Assembly: GCA_027625215.1 (NCBI GenBank)
Contig: JAQBWJ010000051.1
Span: 1 to 8,694, forward strand
DNA length: 8,694 bases
Direction: 5' to 3'
Origin: Candidatus Poribacteria bacterium
GTDB taxonomy: Bacteria; Poribacteria; WGA-4E; GCA-2687025
Below the pieces are notes generated by a model, which did not search any database, had not been told where the DNA came from, and was given only the letters and a program-made list of their open reading frames with translations. This document shows positions 1 to 6,310 of the stretch, piece after piece. Both the position numbers and the translations under genes were made by a program. Position 1 is the stretch's first letter; each line of letters opens with the position of its first letter.

Positions 1-363
1 GAAGTGCCGCGAACGCTCGCGCTTCAAGGTGCGGACATCATCGTGCTTCCCACGAATTGGCCCCAAGGCGCCGAAAGCGCGCCCGACTTCATCACCCGCG
101 TCCGCGCGTGGGAAAACCGCGTCTTTGTCGTGGCGACGAACCGCGTCGGCGTCGAGCGAGGGTTTCGGTTCATCGGGCGGAGCCAAATCATCGCGCCGGA
201 GGGGTTGTTCATGGAGGCAAGTCCCGACGACGAGGACATTCTTTACGCCGACCTCAATCTCGCCGAAGCGCGCAACAAGACGGTCGTGCGGAAGCCGGGT
301 GAGTGGGAGTTGGATATCACGAACGACCGTCGCCCTGAACTGTACGGGCAGTTAGTTCGTTGA
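1..363 (+). CDS. Carbon-nitrogen hydrolase (nitrilase superfamily), C-terminal part
   Basis: The gene is open at its 5' end; 120 residues are visible before the TGA stop. Nitrilase-superfamily enzymes hydrolyse non-peptide C-N bonds (amides, nitriles, carbamoyl groups) with a Cys-Glu-Lys triad in a cytosolic alpha-beta-beta-alpha fold. The fragment opens at EVPRTLALQGADIIVLPTNW, the conserved stretch just after the catalytic Cys (usual pattern C-x-D-x-R-F-P-E), so that Cys should lie a few codons before the window. Visible residues 34-50 (VRAWENRVFVVATNRVG) match the conserved block holding the second active-site Glu (visible E38). The block GRSQIIAPEG (59-68) is the usual late strand of the fold. 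The catalytic Lys and first Glu are outside the window, so the substrate cannot be called. The last 47 bp overlap a convergent small gene. The family call is secure; the exact enzyme is unknown. Confidence 0.9.
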   Translation, partial: EVPRTLALQGADIIVLPTNWPQGAESAPDFITRVRAWENRVFVVATNRVGVERGFRFIGRSQIIAPEGLFMEASPDDEDILYADLNLAEARNKTVVRKPGEWELDITNDRRPELYGQLVR

Positions 364-553
364 GTCGTTCATCGTGCAGTTGATTGAGCGTGACGACGCT
401 GTCCTCAAACTTGCCGTATTTGGCTAAGAGTCGGTGAAACAACTCGTACAAACGACGCAGGAACTCCCGTTCTGCCGCCTTCCGCTCGTCAACGGTGCGA
501 AACGCGGCAGGATCGCTGAGGTCGGGGATCGCCGTCAGGTTATCCAGTTCCAT
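317..553 (-). CDS. Small charged helical hypothetical protein (78 aa)
   Basis: I do not recognise this protein. The frame stays open upstream to 682, but the start at 553 (MELDNLTAIP) is chosen because an AAGGGG ribosome binding site sits 7 nt before it (complement of 561-566), and the longer version would run into the dioxygenase gene. The product is soluble and has no signal peptide or membrane segment. From about residue 20 to 70 it is rich in Glu, Arg, Lys and Leu (DERKAAEREFLRRLYELFHR), which predicts one or two long amphipathic helices, possibly a coiled coil. It begins 31 bp after the PhyH stop and is probably the last gene of that transcript. Its final 47 bp overlap the convergent nitrilase gene. 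The protein-like composition and good ribosome binding site favour a real gene; a chance ORF is still possible. Confidence 0.6.
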   Translation of the reverse strand: MELDNLTAIPDLSDPAAFRTVDERKAAEREFLRRLYELFHRLLAKYGKFEDSVVTLNQLHDERLNELTARTVQGDGRS

Positions 554-584
554 CGGACGACCCCTTTCGCCTACAAATGATGCA

Positions 585-1472
585 TCAAACGCCCCACTCC
601 TTGCGGGCTTCCTCCATCGTGACCGTTTTGCCCTGAAACCAGCCGTAGTGACCCTTCGGTTCGCGCCCGATCCAGCGTTCATCGACGGGTTCGTCGGCGC
701 GTTGGTAGCGGGTGTCGGTGCTGAGACGATAACGGTTCGTCTTGTTTTTCAATGAGCCGTGCATCGTGTACATGCTGAAAATGAGCGCGTCTCCCGCCTG
801 AAACTCCGACGTGAGCCAGCGTCCGCCGTACCGCTCGACCATTTCAACGGGGTCGTTCGAGAAGGAGCCCGTCACATGGTCGCGGTCTACGTCCATCTTG
901 CCGTAGGTGCGTTTTAGAATGTCGAGTTTGTTGGAGCCTTCCAGAAAACAGAGCGGCGCCATGTCGTACGTCACGTCGCCGAGCGGCGTCCAGAGCGTGA
1001 AGACGTTCTCCGTGCCGCGCCCCATATAGACGATGTCGTAGTGCGCCCCGCTGTACTCCTCGCTACCGACGGCGCGCACCCACTTCCAGTCGTAGGTCAT
1101 CGAGTCGCCGTCCAAAAACTCGGTGAAGAAGTCCATCAGTTCGGGAGCCTCAACGAGCGCGAGGAAGTCTTCGTCGTGGGTGATCGGCTTGAAGCCGTGA
1201 AACCCGCGCCCCTTCCCCGTTTCGGACAACACGCCCTCATCGATTGGGCGGCTCTTGTCGAGGTCGTCGCGCATGTTCAGCGCTTTGAGAATCACGCGCC
1301 GCGCTCCCATCACCTTCTTCGGGTCGTGCAGTTGGCGCAGGAACAGGTAGCCGTCGTCACGCATCCGTTCGCGGAGGGCGTGCGGGTCGCCCATCAGGTT
1401 CGTCGAGTCGCGGAGATGTCCAAGCATCGAGCCGCCGAGTTCCATTTCACGCTTGCCCATTTCGAGAATCAT
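585..1472 (-). CDS. Phytanoyl-CoA dioxygenase (PhyH) family protein
   Basis: The 295-aa product is a cytosolic Fe(II)/2-oxoglutarate-dependent oxygenase of the PhyH family, which couples 2-oxoglutarate decarboxylation to hydroxylation of small molecules. The facial triad is visible: H144-x-D146 in SGAHYDIVYMGRG and the distal H238 in GDALIFSMYTMHGS. R249 lies 11 residues after H238, the spacing of the 2-oxoglutarate-binding Arg in human phytanoyl-CoA hydroxylase. All residues needed for catalysis therefore seem present. The start at 1472 is well supported: GGAGG lies 7 nt upstream inside the end of the BNR gene, and the ATG overlaps that gene's stop as ATGA, indicating translational coupling. 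The open frame continues upstream to 1961, but that part is a low-complexity Arg-rich shadow of the BNR gene. The substrate is unknown, as the family also includes ectoine, halogenation and natural-product enzymes. Coupling to the BNR gene suggests a related substrate (inference). Confidence 0.9.
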   Translation of the reverse strand: MILEMGKREMELGGSMLGHLRDSTNLMGDPHALRERMRDDGYLFLRQLHDPKKVMGARRVILKALNMRDDLDKSRPIDEGVLSETGKGRGFHGFKPITHDEDFLALVEAPELMDFFTEFLDGDSMTYDWKWVRAVGSEEYSGAHYDIVYMGRGTENVFTLWTPLGDVTYDMAPLCFLEGSNKLDILKRTYGKMDVDRDHVTGSFSNDPVEMVERYGGRWLTSEFQAGDALIFSMYTMHGSLKNKTNRYRLSTDTRYQRADEPVDERWIGREPKGHYGWFQGKTVTMEEARKEWGV

Positions 1473-2587
1473 TGAACAGCCTCCGTTGGGTCCCAGATGG
1501 TGGCGGCGATGTGACGTTCGCCGTCGGGTGTGTCGTGCCAATAGTAAACCGTGACGATCTTGCCGTCCGCGCGTTGAATGGTGCGAGGGTAGCCGATATC
1601 GTGTCCGCCGCCGTTGTCTCTCAAAACGATCTCGTTCGACCATGACGCCCCGTCGTCGTCGCTCAGTTTCGCGCATATGCGGTACGGCGCGTCGCGGAAG
1701 CCGTACGTCAGACAAAGGCGTCCGTCGTGGAGTCGCTTGAGCGTCGGAGGGTTGCCGCCTCGCCCCGTGTTTTCGACGGGTCGGTTGAGGCGTTGCCACG
1801 TTGCGCCGTCGTCGTCGGAGGCGTACAGGTCGATCCAGTTGATTGCGTCCGTCAGGTCGTGAACGCGCTCGCGGCAGCGGTCCGCGACGAGGATGCGTCC
1901 GCTCGGAAGTCGAACGTTCGCGGGCATGATCGAAAAGCCGCTCGGCTCGTTGGTGATCCATCCGCGCGCGGCGAACGTTTTGCCACCGTCCGTCGTTCGC
2001 GCGCAGAAGATGTGTCCTTCTTTCCCATCGCGTTTGTTCGCCGTGAGGAACAAGGAACAGGTCGTCGCGTCATCGACAAGATAGTCTGTCCTCGCGGCGA
2101 TACCCGTCTGGTCGAACATGGGGAGACGGTAAGGACCCTGCCACGAGCGGCAGCGGTCGTCCGACAAGTAGAAGAACGACCGGGAGCCCTCTTGCAGCCC
2201 CGTCTTCGCGCACATCAGGGCGAAATCGGGGTGGGTGAAGTCGAGGTCGCCGGGACACGGTTGCGGCGCGTTTTTCCCCTCCAACGCCTCGCCGACCCGG
2301 AGCCCCGACCCATCCGCCATGTGTTCGTCCGCCGACAGGGAGCGGTCGCCGGGCGTCTTCGCCGGGACGGGAACGCTCTCCCACGTCGCGCCTCCGTTGG
2401 GGCTCCGCGCCTGCATCCCAACAAACGGACGGTCGCGGTCGCGTGTGTGAAACCCCGCGTCGGACTGGTGATACCCCACCGTAAATCCGACGACGATCTC
2501 GTCGTTCCAGTTCCAGATGCCGTAGTTCGCGGGCCATCCGGCGTAGCGACCGGGTTCTTTGTAGATCGTGACCTGTTCCGCGCGCAT
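1469..2587 (-). CDS. BNR/Asp-box repeat protein, sialidase-like six-bladed propeller
   Basis: The 372-aa product is built of sialidase-type repeats. Asp-boxes (S/T-x-D-x-G-x-T-W) occur at residues 62-69 (SPNGGATW), 198-205 (TTDGGKTF), 257-264 (SDDDGATW) and 309-316 (SDDDGASW), with a degenerate one at 142-149. Their spacing fits a six-bladed beta-propeller like that of GH33 exo-alpha-sialidases. There is no signal peptide and there are eight or so cysteines, so the protein should be cytoplasmic, unlike most secreted sialidases. A classical FRIP/YRIP motif is not obvious near the N terminus; YAGWPANYGIW (15-25) is in that place. Real sialidase activity is therefore uncertain and another glycosidase or a non-enzymatic propeller is possible. 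The start at 2587 has GAGGG 8 nt upstream. It lies 22 bp after pcm, and its stop overlaps the PhyH start. Confidence 0.85.
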   Translation of the reverse strand: MRAEQVTIYKEPGRYAGWPANYGIWNWNDEIVVGFTVGYHQSDAGFHTRDRDRPFVGMQARSPNGGATWESVPVPAKTPGDRSLSADEHMADGSGLRVGEALEGKNAPQPCPGDLDFTHPDFALMCAKTGLQEGSRSFFYLSDDRCRSWQGPYRLPMFDQTGIAARTDYLVDDATTCSLFLTANKRDGKEGHIFCARTTDGGKTFAARGWITNEPSGFSIMPANVRLPSGRILVADRCRERVHDLTDAINWIDLYASDDDGATWQRLNRPVENTGRGGNPPTLKRLHDGRLCLTYGFRDAPYRICAKLSDDDGASWSNEIVLRDNGGGHDIGYPRTIQRADGKIVTVYYWHDTPDGERHIAATIWDPTEAVQ

Positions 2588-2609
2588 GGGATGATCCCTC
2601 GCCTGTCTC

Positions 2610-3248
2610 TCAATTCGCCGACGATGCGCCCGTCATCGGGACGAAACGAACGCCTCCGTGCCGCGTTTCCACCAAGTTCTCGCCGCGCCGCGCGACCTTC
2701 ACAAGCGTCTGATAGCGGTCGCCAACCGGCGCGACCAACGCGCCGCCATCCGCCAACTGTTCCGTCAACGCCGTCGGCAACACCTTCGGAGCGGCGGTGA
2801 CGAGGATTTTATCGTACGGCGCGTGTTCTTGCCATCCCCCCGATCCGTCGCCCACGTTGAAACGGATGTTTTCGTACCCGAGCATTTCAAGCCGCGCGGC
2901 CGCCTCAGCCGCGAGTGTCGGGATGATTTCAACGGTAAAGACGTTCTCGACCAACTCCGCGAGAATCGCCGTCTGATACCCGCACCCCGTCCCGATTTCC
3001 AACACGCGGTCGGCGCGGTTGAGGTCAAGCAACTGCGTCATCAGGGCGACGATATACGGTTGGGAGATCGTCTGTTCTTCGCCGATGGGCAACGGTTGAT
3101 CCTCGTAGGCGAGCGCTTGGAGCGACTTGGTAACGAACGCCTCACGAGGCACGCGCCGAAACGCCGCCAACACGCGACGGTCGGTGATGTCGCGTCCGGC
3201 GAGATGTTCGCGCGCCATGCGTTCGCGTTCTAAATCAAAAGGGGACAT
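2610..3248 (-). CDS. pcm: Protein-L-isoaspartate O-methyltransferase
   Basis: This 212-aa protein has the usual length of the bacterial repair enzyme, which uses S-adenosylmethionine to methylate isoaspartyl residues in damaged proteins so that they can revert to aspartate. Family landmarks appear in order: the N-terminal helix RERMAREHL (8-16) with VLAAFRRVPREAFV (26-39); the substrate-side block YEDQPLPIGEEQTISQPYIV (48-67); SAM motif I VLEIGTGCGYQTAIL (82-96); GDGSGGW (133-139); YDKILVTAA (145-153); and the C-terminal VRFVPMTG (200-207). The start at 3248 is chosen by fit to the family, as no clear Shine-Dalgarno sequence precedes it. The frame runs open to 3566, but that part is antisense-like and overlaps sppA. 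It sits 32 bp after sppA and 22 bp before the BNR gene, so co-transcription is likely. Confidence 0.94.
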   Translation of the reverse strand: MSPFDLERERMAREHLAGRDITDRRVLAAFRRVPREAFVTKSLQALAYEDQPLPIGEEQTISQPYIVALMTQLLDLNRADRVLEIGTGCGYQTAILAELVENVFTVEIIPTLAAEAAARLEMLGYENIRFNVGDGSGGWQEHAPYDKILVTAAPKVLPTALTEQLADGGALVAPVGDRYQTLVKVARRGENLVETRHGGVRFVPMTGASSAN

Positions 3249-3280
3249 ATGTTCGAGGGTTCGATCCGATTTGCCGCGCG

Positions 3281-5701
3281 TCAGTTTTCGATGGAGAAGG
3301 GAGCCCACGCAAATGGTCGCGCATCGGCGAGCCGTTCCGCAAGGGCGCGTTGCGTTTGCCACGCGGAGATGGGGTTCGGGAACGCGCCGACGGCGTCCAA
3401 CCCGCGCGAAATCAGTTTTTCGAGGAAGGTCTGCTTCGGCAAAATATCCACCCGCACGAGCCGCTCCTGCGGGATGCCCGCCATCTCCTTCGCGCGCGCG
3501 ACCGTCTCGCGCATCCCGCCGAGTTCGTCCACCAACCGCTGCTCGAACGCTTGTTGACCCGTCCACACCTGTCCCTGAGCGCGCTCGTCCGCCTCCGCAA
3601 CCGTCAATCCGCGCCCTTCCGCGACGCGCTCGAGAAACAGGTCGTAGTAGGCGTCGATGTGAGATTGAAGCACGGCGATCTGTCGCTCATCCAAGTCGTT
3701 CGTCTGGCTGAAAAAACCCGCGTTCTCGCCGCGTTGATCGGCGACGTGCGCGACACCGAGTTTGTCGTACAGCCCTCTCAGCGAGACGTGCCCGCCGAAA
3801 ACACCGATGGAACCCGTCACCGACGACGGCGACGCGACGACGTGGTCCGTCCCCGCCGCGACGTAGTAGGCTCCCGACGCGCCGATCCCGCCGATACGCG
3901 CCAACACGGGTTTGAGTTGTTTCGCCTCCTGCACCGTCCGCCAGATCGACTCGGACGAGGTGACGAGCCCGCCGCCGCTGTCGATATCGAGGATTATCGC
4001 CTTGACACGCGAGTCGTACGCCGCTTCGCGGATCGCGCGGTTGATTGTGTCCGCGCCCGTCAGACGTGTCCCCGTGAGCGGTTCGTACGTGCTGTCGCCG
4101 TCCACCATCATCCCGTCGAGCCGGATCAGGGCGAATGTGTCGCCGGGACCTTCCCACTCAATCGGGCGCTCAGTCTGTCGCACGTAATCGGCGATGGTGA
4201 TGAGGGTCGAATCCGCGAACGTTGTCGCCAGCAACGACTCCGCTTCGGCGGGCATCGCCACATGATCGACCAACGCGGCGATCTTCGCCGCTTCCCCAAG
4301 ATAGGGTCCGTGGTCGATCTGTTCCCGCACGGTCGATTCGGAGACGCCTCGCCCTCCCGCGATGTCGCGCACGATGCGCCCGTAAAAGTCGTCCAGCAAC
4401 CGCGCCGTGTTCTCCGATGCGGGCTCCGACGGCTCCATTCGCGTATACGGCTCGATACCCGACTTATACTCTCCGGCGCGCACGAACTGCCCGCCGACGC
4501 CCACCTTGTCCATCAGGTCTTTATAGTAGGCGGTTTCGCTCCGCAGCCCGATCAGGCGAATTTCGGCGATGGGGTCGACCAGTATCGTGTCCGTCGCGGA
4601 GGCGACCCAATAGCCGCCCGTCCCCGTGTTCTTGATATAGGTCGCCGTCTTGACGCCCTTGCCTTGGAGCTCAATCAGTTGGTCGCGCATCTCCTCCCAC
4701 GCGGCGAGCGAGCGTTTTTCGCCGTCCAACTTGACGATGACGCCGCGTATCGAGTCATCCCGCCGCACGCGCCAATAGGCATTCGTCCACTGGTCGGGGG
4801 TAACGATCAGCGAGTAGTAGGGGTTCCGCACCGCGTTGCGCGTCTGTCCCTCGTGGATGTTCAGGTAGGTCGCGTTGCCTCCGTCCTCGCCGTGATCAAG
4901 ACGTTGGTACGAGCCGAGCCCGAACTGCGAGACGCTCACCTTCCCGCTGATGTCGAACTGCCCGTGTCCGTACGCCGTCGCGCCGACTCGAAACCCGTTG
5001 ATCGGCTCCAACTCCATCCCGAATGCATACCGTTTCGCGCGCCATGCGTCGGGGAACGATTCGTCGTCCGACTTGCGGAAATCGAACCAAAGCGTCGCGC
5101 GATTCGTTTTGGGTCGAATGGCGACGCCGAAGTCAAAGGCGCGTTCGATTCGCAGGTCGCCGAACTTCGGGCGATTCACTTGACGCGCGACGCCGCCGAC
5201 CGACAACCACCGTTTGCGATAGAGAACGCCCAAATCCCACGAACTGAGGTCGTCGTAAGGGTTGTCTTCATCGGCGGCATACCAACTGCGAGACGTTCCC
5301 CAATAGAGTCCGCGCCCGATGTGGCTGCCGCCGGAGACCGTCGTCTTGCGGACGGGGATCGTCTCGCCGCCGTACTCCGCAGAGGCGTATTCCAACCCGA
5401 CCCCCAGTCCCTTCCAACCGAGAAAAAAGGCGTCGTCTTTCTGATAGTCGCCGCTCAACGTGCGGATATAGACGAAGTCGGACTCCGTTCGGGCGTCGAG
5501 AGCGGCGGGGTTGTGGATCGTCGCCAACGCGCCTTCCGTCGCCGCGACGGACTGACGCGGGATCAACGACGAAAGGCGAGGCTCCGCGCCATCCCAAAAA
5601 GGCGGCGACGTCGCCCTCGTCGGAGCGATCCACGTACAGACAAATGCCGCCAACGCGACCGTCAGCGGCAACCAACTCGTTCCACGCGATTCTTGCTTCA
5701 T
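3281..5701 (-). CDS. sppA: Signal peptide peptidase SppA fused to an N-terminal beta-barrel-like domain
   Basis: The 806-aa protein is longer than E. coli SppA (about 620 aa). Residues 1-30 form a signal peptide (basic n-region, hydrophobic 10-26, likely cleavage after TRA at 30). Residues about 45-290 look like an outer-membrane beta-barrel of the PorV/UPF0164/FadL-like type: they open with GALATIHNPAAL (57-68) and continue in alternating aromatic strands with Gly/Asp turns. Residues about 295-800 are a tandem SppA protease (S49). The catalytic Lys is K413 in GEYKSGIEPYTR and the nucleophile is S609 in GGIGASGAYYVAAG; the 196-residue spacing is close to the K209/S409 pair of E. coli. The SGGG motif at 575-578 replaces the usual SPGG. 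SppA degrades leftover signal peptides and membrane fragments in the envelope. The start at 5701 gives the signal peptide and an ATGA overlap with the FtsB-like gene. No strong ribosome binding site is seen, so translation may depend on coupling. Confidence 0.9.
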   Translation of the reverse strand: MKQESRGTSWLPLTVALAAFVCTWIAPTRATSPPFWDGAEPRLSSLIPRQSVAATEGALATIHNPAALDARTESDFVYIRTLSGDYQKDDAFFLGWKGLGVGLEYASAEYGGETIPVRKTTVSGGSHIGRGLYWGTSRSWYAADEDNPYDDLSSWDLGVLYRKRWLSVGGVARQVNRPKFGDLRIERAFDFGVAIRPKTNRATLWFDFRKSDDESFPDAWRAKRYAFGMELEPINGFRVGATAYGHGQFDISGKVSVSQFGLGSYQRLDHGEDGGNATYLNIHEGQTRNAVRNPYYSLIVTPDQWTNAYWRVRRDDSIRGVIVKLDGEKRSLAAWEEMRDQLIELQGKGVKTATYIKNTGTGGYWVASATDTILVDPIAEIRLIGLRSETAYYKDLMDKVGVGGQFVRAGEYKSGIEPYTRMEPSEPASENTARLLDDFYGRIVRDIAGGRGVSESTVREQIDHGPYLGEAAKIAALVDHVAMPAEAESLLATTFADSTLITIADYVRQTERPIEWEGPGDTFALIRLDGMMVDGDSTYEPLTGTRLTGADTINRAIREAAYDSRVKAIILDIDSGGGLVTSSESIWRTVQEAKQLKPVLARIGGIGASGAYYVAAGTDHVVASPSSVTGSIGVFGGHVSLRGLYDKLGVAHVADQRGENAGFFSQTNDLDERQIAVLQSHIDAYYDLFLERVAEGRGLTVAEADERAQGQVWTGQQAFEQRLVDELGGMRETVARAKEMAGIPQERLVRVDILPKQTFLEKLISRGLDAVGAFPNPISAWQTQRALAERLADARPFAWAPFSIEN

Positions 5702-6012
5702 GGGTCCGTTTTCGTCGTCGAGGCAGTCGATTTCTTCGTGACCAAATAGATGTACTCGCCCGGTTTGCTGTATCCCATCGTGCGGACGAGCCCCTCGCGG
5801 GTGCTTGGATCGTTCTTCAATTGTTCGACCGTTTCGAGGACACGGTCGCGCTCGGCGATCAGGGCGTCGCGCGCAGCGGTGCGCTCCTTCTTGATCTCGC
5901 GCGCCTGTTGGTAGCCTCGATAATCGGCGACCAGGCTCGACCCGCTCAACGCGAGCAACACGACCGCAATCACGAGCACCGCGACGCTCCAAAGACGCCC
6001 GTTAAAACTCAT
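5698..6012 (-). CDS. FtsB/DivIC-like septum formation initiator protein
   Basis: The 104-aa product has the FtsB/DivIC layout: a short cytoplasmic N terminus (MSFNGR), one membrane segment (about residues 8-28), a periplasmic coiled coil (about 30-68, AREIKKERTAARDALIAERD) and a short C-terminal block. That block, NDPSTREGLVRTMGYSKPGE (67-86) followed by YIYLV, matches the family's D-P-x-x-x-E-x-x-A-R-x-x-x-G-x-x-K-P-G-E pattern. These proteins form a complex with FtsL and FtsQ/DivIB that regulates septal peptidoglycan synthesis. The start at 6012 is preferred to the longer frame (to 6099) because it leads directly into the membrane helix and has an AAAAGAG ribosome binding site 8 nt upstream. 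It is the first gene of the run, and its stop overlaps the sppA start. Sequence divergence in this family is high, so FtsB versus DivIC cannot be decided. Confidence 0.85.
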   Translation of the reverse strand: MSFNGRLWSVAVLVIAVVLLALSGSSLVADYRGYQQAREIKKERTAARDALIAERDRVLETVEQLKNDPSTREGLVRTMGYSKPGEYIYLVTKKSTASTTKTDP

Positions 6013-6125
6013 CGCACGTTCTCTTTTCCATCCGCGCGTTTGACGCGATCCGGTTTGATGTGATTCGACGCGCAACCGACATGAATCCACCCAAGTCATA
6101 CGGGCGTCGCCGGGTGGAACGTTTC

Positions 6126-6221
6126 AAGGTAGCGCGGGTTTCCCAATCGCGCGAGGAGACGCGGACGTTCATGCGACGTCCCCAAGTAAGGTAACGCGGG
6201 GTCAAGCCGCGTCGGTTGACC
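6126..6221. repeat. Cluster of direct and inverted repeats upstream of the FtsB-like gene
   Basis: A near-duplicate 16-mer occurs at 6126-6141 (AAGGTAGCGCGGGTTT) and 6188-6203 (AAGGTAACGCGGGGTC), with 13 of 16 matches and a 62-bp offset. Three perfect dyads sit between and beside the copies: GCGCG/CGCGC at 6132-6136 and 6148-6152, GGACGT/ACGTCC at 6163-6168 and 6176-6181, and GGTCAA/TTGACC at 6200-6205 and 6216-6221. Nothing here looks coding. It could be an intergenic repeat element of the REP type, operator sites, or a structured leader for the downstream minus-strand operon. The sequence cannot decide between these. Confidence 0.45.
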
Positions 6222-6250
6222 GCCTTCGCAGATATTCCTGCCGAAAATGA

Positions 6251-6287
6251 ACGAAAACGGGCGAGGACCTGACTCCCCCGCCCGTTT
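6251..6287 (-). terminator. Rho-independent-type terminator of the EF-G-like gene
   Basis: On the minus strand, 24 bp after the EF-G TAA, a perfect 9-bp stem AAACGGGCG/CGCCCGTTT (6279-6287 with 6255-6263) closes a 15-nt loop. The stem ends in TTTT and is followed by the fairly T-rich TCGTTCATTTT. The U tract is interrupted, so termination may be incomplete, but position and shape fit a terminator for the upstream gene. Confidence 0.7.
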
Positions 6288-6310
6288 GACGTTCAAGGTT
6301 GCGACGAGGA

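Larger units (their letters stand above)
6013..6310. other. Intergenic region between the EF-G-like gene and the FtsB-like gene
   Basis: This 298-bp gap lies between two minus-strand genes. It contains the EF-G terminator (6255-6287), the repeat cluster (6126-6221) and the ribosome binding site of the FtsB-like gene. I searched for a sigma70-type promoter for the FtsB-like operon and found no pair of boxes with acceptable spacing. Short open frames here are Arg-rich, lack ribosome binding sites and are not credible genes. Confidence 0.7.

Noticed and set aside
1473..1961. N-terminal extension of the PhyH gene
   Set aside because: The extra residues are Arg-rich shadow of the BNR gene; the start at 1472 has a good ribosome binding site and gives the normal family length.
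1727..2800. A 357-codon plus-strand frame opposite the BNR and pcm genes
   Set aside because: It crosses two well-supported genes and their spacer and has low-complexity Arg/Pro-rich ends, which fits a shadow frame.
3249..3566. N-terminal extension of pcm
   Set aside because: It would overlap the sppA 3' end by almost 300 bp and adds residues unrelated to the family.
3350..5749. A 799-codon open frame on the plus strand opposite sppA
   Set aside because: It is an antisense shadow in a GC-rich gene: Arg/Val/Asp-rich with no recognisable domain, while the opposite strand encodes a clear SppA with catalytic residues.
5702..5992. N-terminal extension of SppA
   Set aside because: It would bury the signal peptide inside the protein and overlap the FtsB-like gene along its length.
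6096..6296. Small minus-strand frames in the gap before the FtsB-like gene
   Set aside because: They are Arg-rich, lack ribosome binding sites and overlap the terminator and repeat cluster.
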